Assembly (NCBI GenBank): GCA_002900995.3
Contig: CM035308.1
Span: 62,001 to 126,000 of the forward strand
From: Ganoderma boninense
Taxonomy: Eukaryota > Basidiomycota > Agaricomycetes > Polyporales > Polyporaceae
Reading direction: 5' to 3'
Length of the DNA: 64,000 bases
Within the stretch, counting starts at the first letter, position 1, and each line of letters starts with the position of its first letter. A model generated the notes under the pieces. The model saw only the letters and a program-made list of their open reading frames with translations. It searched no databases and had not been told where the DNA came from. This document shows positions 57,060 through 64,000 of this stretch, piece by piece. The translations under genes and the position numbers were made by a program.

Positions 57060-59287
57060 TTACGGGGACGACGCATCTGAACCAGCCAGGCTGCGGCGGA
57101 GCTCCCGCATCTGTCTCCTCTTCGCCTCCGCCTGGTTTCGCTCGATGCCCCTCTGAACCTCCTTCTCCCAATCCGTACCGAACCACACCACGGAGTACTC
57201 ACTGATTCCGACGATGAAGAGAGCGACGACTTGCCCTGCAGCACTGGGTGAGACTCCCCGTAGAGAAGCAGGACGCGAGGAACAGGAGCTTACCAATCCA
57301 GAGACCCTGGAGGCCCAAATGAGACTTGGAGTTGAAGGCGAGCGTGATACCAAGTGGGAGCGCCAGGACGTAGTATGCAACGAGGTTGAAGAGAGCCCCG
57401 AGATGTTGGCGACCTGGTCGCGGTCATAGTGAGCACCATACCCTGTCGACCAAGCTCTTTTGCCCACCTTGACCACGCAGCACTCCACCACACGAGCCAG
57501 CCAAGCCGTCTGCCACCTACGACATCCCTGAGCCTAGGCTTCGCGTGTCTTCCGCATAGAACGTACCTGGAAGGAAGCCACCAGTGGCATAACCTTGCTC
57601 ACGAGAACCGCAACGTCATCGTCGTCGCTGTACATGTAACCAAAGATCTGGAAAACGCCACATACGCTCAGCTCGGGACTATCGAATCGGCGGAACCGTG
57701 CTCACATCTTTTGTGGCGATTAGAACTATCATAACAATCGCTCCCACCACCACGCTGAGCAGGGCGGATGCATGGCTCGCGCGCATCGCAGCATTGGGCA
57801 GGCGTGCACCAATGAGGTTGCCCACACGAGCAGAAGCAGCCACGCCTGTTCGAGTTCGCGAAAACTGAGCGTAAGCCAACTCCGCCCCGGGCATCTATCT
57901 CTCCACACAACTTACCGATCCCGAACGGAATGGTGTTCATGACTGATGTGAAGATCGATGAGCAGACAACACGTGGTCGCGGAGACGGACGAACGCACTC
58001 TGGTCAGTCGTCATTATGACCGACTGCGCGGCCAGCGGCAGCGAGCCCAGTCGCCCGGCAGCGAGCGCGACGATCTCGAACGCGGCCCTGCACACAACAC
58101 AACGTGGGGTTTCATACCGCGTCAAGGAAGGAAGCTGGTGATAACGTACCACTCGGTGCCCACCATCAGGATCCCAGGGATCGCGAGCCTGAAGAAGTAC
58201 GCGCAGCTGCCGGCATCGAGCACGAGCCCGAGCTGGAACCCTGCCCACGTGCCGTTCTTCCGGTGCACCTGCGAGCGGTAGGTGAAGAGCGCCAGGGCGA
58301 GGAAGCACAGCCAGAACGTTATGGAGATTGCGAGCGGCGAGCCGAGGAGGCCCAGGCGGGTGTGGTGCACGAGATATACGTTGAGAGCCAGATTGACGGG
58401 CGCGACGGCCGCGAGGACGTAAGTGGACGCGCGCATGATCCCTGGGCGTGGAGCGCGAGGCGCGAAGCGTGGCGTCAGTTGCGGGAGGGGGGTGCTGAAT
58501 GCGGCCGCAGATGCGCGCGCGCGTGCCAGAGCTGATTGTGTCGGATACACGCACCTTGGCATTGGAGATACTTCTTGAGGCTCTCGAAGCCGATGTACCC
58601 TGGGGCCCCTACGATGAGGACGCGCAGGAAGGCTTGTACGTCATGGGAGAGACGCGCTTCTTGGCCCAGCAGGAGAAGCACGGGTTCGATATAGGCCCAT
58701 AGAACGGCAACCGGGATGAAGAGGAGCCAGAGGAGAAGAATGCACCGCTGGAGATGGATCGAGACGGAAGGCCGGTCGCCTCCAGTGAACGCTTGCGACC
58801 CTAGGGTGTCCAGAGCCGTGGTGCCGCCGAGCGCAATGCACCAGCCTAATGATCCGAGCTCAACGCACATGTGTAGTCGCAAAGCGAAAAGGAGTCTCAC
58901 CGAGCACCATTGCAAGCATCAGCGAGAAGGCGGCAGCAGACAGTTCGTCTGGACCGAGACGTCCGGCGACGAGGACGGCGACGGTTTGGATCGAGTTTTG
59001 GAGAACATACGAGAGAATTACTGGTGTATATTCAGTTACAGACGGTTTACAGGCGCATACAATGGAGTTGAGAGCTCACCAGGGATGGAGTCGACGAGGA
59101 GGGAGGAGAAGAGCGGGCCGAGCGCTTCTTGGTCGGAATTGCCAGTATAGGAAGGCGAGTGTGTTGACCCCAACGTCTCGTCATCCCCCACCGTCGACGT
59201 CGTACTTGCGGTCGTCGATCGACTATGACCAGGCGGGTTTGTCCCCGTGAGCAATGGCTCTCGCTCAGAGGTGTCGGAAGATGGCAT
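57060..59287 (-). CDS. MATE-family multidrug/toxic compound extrusion transporter
   Basis: MATE proteins are 12-helix cation-coupled antiporters exporting small organic compounds, in fungi often at the vacuole or plasma membrane. The start [20 protein letters not shown] has a polar tail with an acidic dileucine-like EREPLL motif. Exons then give [51 protein letters not shown] (conserved MATE signature), [77 protein letters not shown], then [15 protein letters not shown] [40 protein letters not shown] and [20 protein letters not shown]. The C-terminus is charged ([20 protein letters not shown]). About eight or more exons are involved; the order and motifs fit a complete transporter. No frame damage was noticed. 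Confidence 0.87.
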
Positions 59288-59965
59288 GGGGACGAAAATG
59301 ATTTGGATGGCGCGTGGAGGACAAGTTTTTCGAGTTGGCCTGGGGGACTCGACTGCGTCATGCAACGGTGAGTCAGACCCTCTTGTACTCCCGATAAAAT
59401 CGTCTGCCTCTGTTTAGAGGCAGGAATCGTGAAGTCGTATTTTCATCTTTATTGCAGGAGTCATGCGCCCAATTTCATTTCCGGACTTGTGGTCCAAGCT
59501 ATCGCCCAACACCCAACGACGTTCCAGCCTCCCTCAGGTCGGGACAAGGTTCCGCACTCGGATGCAGTCTTTACCCTGGCACAAACTCCGACGTGGACGG
59601 TTGTCTCCCAGATAGCGAAAAAGTTGTCTTCCAGATAGCGAAAACCTTTTTGAATGGCCGCCACGAGTACATGTCGTGATGACTATGCCTCTCTAGGACA
59701 TTCTGCATTGCATCGCCCAATCGGACGCATTTCCGCCACCGGAATGCATACCAGAGAAGGGTAGCCCTCCTGACGATATGGCGTCCCCTTTCGGTCCTCT
59801 TCCTATCTTCCACTAAGTACTTATCTTGCAGCCACACACCCTGGTCATGGGGCTTGGGATGGAACGACGCTGAAAATTTTGCGTCGCTTCTGGGCCCTTT
59901 GGGAACACTTATAACCAACCCGTCGTCCGACGAAGAACACCAGAGCTTGTCCTCCCCACTTCGCA
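59288..59965. promoter_or_regulatory. Divergent intergenic region
   Basis: This separates the MATE gene from the ureohydrolase gene. Inside it, two direct copies of CCAGATAGCGAAAA start near 59609 and 59630; no other motif was seen. Confidence 0.45.
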
Positions 59966-61573
59966 ATGCACTTCCTCTCGTTCTCCGCCGTTGTCGTCTC
60001 TGCTGTCGTGGTCGTGGTCGTCCAAGCCCACGGCGACCATGATCACGACATGCAGATGCCCCTCGACTACGTCAAGTATCCGTACCAGGCCGCCTACTAC
60101 CCCGGGGATAACGAGGGTACGTCCATCCTACCGATATGATGCTATTTTTTCTCATGTTTTTCTAGTTACTGCCGACGCCATATTTTCCGGCATCACCACG
60201 TTCGCCAAGTTGCCCTGGGTGCAATGCCTGGGCAAAGACAAAACCGACCTCTTCGATATCGCGTTCATCGGAGCGCCTTTCGTAAGTGATCCCTTGTCTC
60301 GTTCGTAGCGCATGCGCTGATCGACCCCACACAGGACACCGGTACGTCTTACCGTCCCGGTGCGCGTTTCGGCCCTGCTGGCATCCGTGCCGGCTCGCGT
60401 CGTTTGACTCTCTACGGGGGCTACAACGTGCCCCTCGCCGTCAACCCGTTCCTTGCGGGCCTCAAGGTCGTCGACTGCGGCGACATCCCCGTCACGCCGT
60501 ACGACAACAAGTTCGCGATCAAGCAGATAGAGGACGGCCACAAGACGCTTCTCCATCGTCCCACTTTCTCGCCTCTCGGAAACGACTCGCTGACCGGCAA
60601 GCCCCTCGTGCCCATCTCTGCTGACGGCAAGCACCACCCTCGCGTCATCACGCTGGGGGAGACCACACCATCGTCCTCCCGCTTCTCCGGTCTATCTATA
60701 GCGCCTACGGCCAGATCTCCGTCATTCACTTCGACAGCCACCTCGATACCTGGAAGCCGTCGGTGTTCGGAGGCGCGCCCTCCGACCAGGCCGCTATCAA
60801 TCACGGCACGTACTTCTACTGGGCGAGCCAGGAGGGGCTGATCAAAAACGGCTCATCAATTGCAAGTGTCGTTTTCCTTCGTGCCTGACGCGCTGTCTTT
60901 TCTTCTACTTCGCCCGCCGGTGAAACTGGTGATCCTAGTTGATCTCGTTGTTTACAGCATGGCGCCATCCGCACCACGCTCTCCGGGCCAGCTGACTACG
61001 AAAACGATGACGCGTCCGGCTTCCAGCGCATCGAGGCCCGTGAGATCGACACCATCGGTACGTCCTCGCTCAGCCAACGTTGACGTACTCGTTTCATTAA
61101 CGTTGCTCTCGGGCCCCGCCCTTACAGGGACCGATGGTATCATAAAGAAAATCCGCGACACCGTGGGAGACAAGCCGGTGTACCTCTCGATTGACGTGCG
61201 TCGTGCTGCTGCCCCATTTTGCCCCAGACGAACGAGGCACCGACCGAGACCCTTTTTTGTTGTTGTTTCCAGATCGACTCGATTGACCCCGCGTTCGCGC
61301 CTGCGACTGGCACGCCGGAGACCGGCGGCTGGTCCACGCGCGAGCTGCGGACGATTTTGAGGGGGCTCGACGGTCTGCACATCGTCTCCGCCGATATCGT
61401 CGAGGTCGCACCGGCGTACGACACGAACGCCGAGCTGACGACGATGGCAGCAGCCGACGTACGTTGCCCAGGTCATTCCGCCGTGATCCTGACTCGCTGA
61501 TGCCGGCATGCAGGTCTTGTATGAGGTGTTGAGCGTCATGGCCAAGACTCCGTTAGGTAAGGTCGCAGAGTAG
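59966..61573 (+). CDS. Agmatinase-like ureohydrolase with signal peptide
   Basis: The arginase/agmatinase superfamily hydrolyses guanidino compounds using two manganese ions. Exon 1 (59966-60116) starts MHFLSFSAVVVSAVVVVVVQ followed by AHGDHDHDMQ, a clear secretion signal. Exon 2 (from 60166) gives VTADAIFSGITTFAKLPWVQ. Metal ligands in order are GGDHTIVLPLLR (H), VIHFDSHLDTWKPS (D-x-H-x-D), and across an intron SIDIDSIDPAFAPATGTPE (D-x-D). The substrate-loop residues GTPETGGWSTRELRTIL are also present. To read GGDHT the run of five G at 60655-60659 must be six, so one base is probably missing in the consensus. The stop is at 61573 after VLYEVLSVMAKTPLGKVAE. The secreted location separates it from cytosolic arginase. 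The exact substrate (agmatine, guanidinobutyrate or other) is not determined. Confidence 0.88.
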
Positions 61574-64000
61574 GGTTCTCTCGTCATTTACGGCAGGGGG
61601 TGCTCGGATGTCGGAAGCTGGGACGGGTTCGCCACGTTCTTGATTCGAATTATGCTGTATGCGCTCGACATATATGCCAGTTCTTTCCCACACGTGCGAC
61701 AACAGAGTTCGCGTTACGGAATGGATCAACGATCGCTGTGAGGATAACGTTATGGTCCGTTCTGGGTAGCACCTTCCGCCTCGTGGCTGGGTGGCCGGTG
61801 TTCCTTTGACGATACGGAAGGTGGATGGGGCGTTCCCATCCCACAGACTCCGCATACACATCTGAGCCACATCCCCGTCTCGCAAAGTCCTCGTGGGCTC
61901 CCCGAATGCCAGAAAGTGTGGCGAGGGTCGGGCGGTTCCCACGCCAGCGGTTCTTGCATAGCTTCCTAATTTGTCGATGCACTTTTTCGTAGGAGGTTGG
62001 AGCGCCAGGCGGTCACCCGTCCGAGTCTGGCCATTCAAACTCTCCTCCCGCCTGGACTCTCGCTGCCCCGTCATTCCTCGTCTTTTCTGGCCCCAGCTTG
62101 CACACGGCGATGAATGCTTGTCCCCCAGTGCCCCATGATGCTCATTTACCCTGATCCTGCGCCTGCCGCCCGCCTCGAGGCCGATATCTTCAGCCGACAT
62201 TGTCCATTCGGGCATCGTGGCGGTCGCGGACCTGAACCTGTGGAGCCAAGCGTGGGTCACCTATTCGCTGGGGATGCTACTTACCTGCCCAGCCGCATGA
62301 GGCGGCTTTCCCTGTTGACAACGATCCCGCGATCTAGCCTCAGCTACGCTCCCGCCGTCCAGGCAGCGGAAGCCGGCTTATGGCATGATCCCGCGCATCC
62401 AATGAGCAGCAGGTGGCCAGTGTGGTCTTACCCGCATCGCCTGATTCTCTTCCATGCACGTGTACTCTATGGTTTGCCCGGTACCATGTCTCCGGGACGT
62501 CGTGGAGAAGCGTTACGGCACCTCGTTCGAAGTTTGGGTACCGCGGCTCCCTCATGAACTTCATGCCTTTTTGCAGGCATATTCAGGCTCGCCACGCCGC
62601 CGGACACATCCTGCGCAGCACCGGCACGTAGAACCGCGAGGCCGCATCCAGTATCATGCCACCGACAACGTCCGCCCACATCCGCTATTCGCCAGTCAAA
62701 CATTATGGATCGAAGTGGGTCTCTGCGACTTTCGCACAGCCCATACATAAGTATGAAGTCAGCCAGTGCGAATCTGCATCGGAAGCAGCCCTGCACTGAG
62801 TCCAGGAACCGAAATTTTACCTGCGTCCGTTCTTTTGTCCCCACACCCCAGCTGACGACCACGCTCGCTTCTGATCCAGCGGGAGTGGCACATGCTGTAA
62901 TTCCGAAACTTCCTCCCCCATCCCCTTCACCTCAACGATGGGAACCTGTTCGTAACAAACTATGGACAATCGTTTTGCCTCGCGCTCAGGCCACCCACCA
63001 TACAGCCATGGAACCCCGGGTGATCACGCATCATGCAGCAGTAAGCTCGCCGTACGTCGGTCCTCGGAATTTCTCCCCGAGCGAAGCACCTCTCCTCCAG
63101 GTCCGACGACGCTTCCTAGCCACCCGCACGTCGCCCACACGCGCGCAGGCTTCCGGGCCACACACGAATGCATGAATCGGGGAACGGGTACTCAGCACTC
63201 AGTACTCAGCCACGAGGCGGGGGGCACGGCACGCGCCCCACACCGGCCAGTGCGCCAGGCCGCTCTTCGGAGGCTTCGCTATCGCAGGGTGACGTACACC
63301 TCAAGCGTATGCACCTGTATCTCCCGGGTCGCCTCTCATGCGTCCATGCACGTGTCCGCCCGCGTCCACCCACCGTATCCATATCCATCGGCATGCCGTC
63401 CGAGGCTTGAGGCCTGAGGGGCTGACCTGTGGCCAGTGGTGGTCAGTGGCCCCGCTCCCCCCTCTCGGCTCCATGAAAGAGGCCTGGATGCTTAGTCCGA
63501 CAACGGGCGGTCTCAATTGTCACTATCAGCTTGTGATCAGTCCCCCCCACCCCCGTCCCCCACCTACTCACGGTCAATGACTCCCCGGAGCGCACGGGGG
63601 TCTGGGTACGTCCTAGAGCCCCAGAGCCTCGTCCGGCGTCGACGGGAGCTCCAGGCCATCGCTCAGGCAAAGCTGCAGCCCCCATTCCGACTTCTGTCGG
63701 CGTAGACCATCAGACGAGGGGGAGCGAGTCGCCATTCTGTCTCTGCCCCGTTATGTGTTTCATTATGATCGTGTCGTAAACGTCCAGCATGGGACGCCTG
63801 GGAGGAAGGAGAGTGAACGCCCCCCATTGATTTATCAGTATAGCATCCGCAGGTCACGAACCCGAACCACGTCCTTGTTCCTCGTTCCTTGCCTCATTCC
63901 CATTCCTGCGGCATAGCCCAACTACCTCGGAGGATCTTGAGGATGGCGTTCCGCACAATCCACGCACTCCTTCGTCCTGCGGTTAAATTTTGTAGTCCTC
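61574..64000. other. Terminal 2.4 kb, no supported gene
   Basis: No domain or exon chain was recognised. A + strand piece near 62190-62300 (open in the frame reading ADIVHSGIVAVADLNLWSQA) and a minus-strand piece near 63960 look mildly protein-like but have no continuation. An AGTACT-type repeat occurs near 63190-63207. A gene entering from beyond 64000 on the minus strand is possible. Confidence 0.35.

Noticed and set aside
1..64000. tRNA, rRNA or CRISPR features
   Set aside because: Visual scanning for T-loop words and regularly spaced repeats found nothing convincing. A covariance-model scan would be needed to exclude tRNAs fully.

Overview
The window looks like nuclear DNA of a filamentous basidiomycete (Agaricomycetes, perhaps Polyporales; the order is inference). 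Genes are intron-rich with short GT-AG introns, GC content is high, and the gene set includes basidiomycete-typical DUF6533 membrane proteins, F-box/LRR proteins and ICMT-type methyltransferases. No rRNA, tRNA or CRISPR array was recognised.

Layout. 1-12.6 kb: a 5'-truncated phytanoyl-CoA dioxygenase-like gene, an isoprenylcysteine methyltransferase-like gene, a variant macro-domain gene, a small membrane protein and two gene-poor stretches. 12.6-20 kb: a DUF6533 gene whose 3' flank carries a LINE-like insertion (16-bp target-site duplication, AAT tail, one proline-rich ORF, no reverse transcriptase), then HRI1-like and mitochondrial K+/H+ exchange-related genes, divergently arranged. 20-29 kb: an F-box gene with an acidic tail, then a long stretch without a recognisable gene.

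29-39 kb is the most unusual part. It holds a five-member tandem family of roughly 231-232-residue proteins that I do not recognise. Two copies are intact and three carry reading-frame damage. All five have a tiny first coding exon, and all have a CACGTG-containing promoter, which in four copies lies within one identical 16-bp word. The array is interrupted by a young non-autonomous LTR retrotransposon (206-bp LTRs differing at one base, 5-bp target duplication) and by a 245-bp MITE inserted in one family promoter.

39.5-61.6 kb is mostly ordinary: mRNA-capping RNA triphosphatase divergent from branched-chain 2-oxoacid dehydrogenase E1 alpha, a type I membrane protein, a small basic protein, a tandem F-box/LRR pair, glycerol dehydrogenase, a MATE transporter and a predicted secreted agmatinase-like ureohydrolase. 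The last 2.4 kb has no gene I can support.

Several otherwise conserved genes need one-base corrections to stay open (E1 alpha, agmatinase, F-box, dioxygenase, membrane protein), three of them beside homopolymers. This points to consensus indels in the assembly and must be considered before calling any copy a pseudogene.
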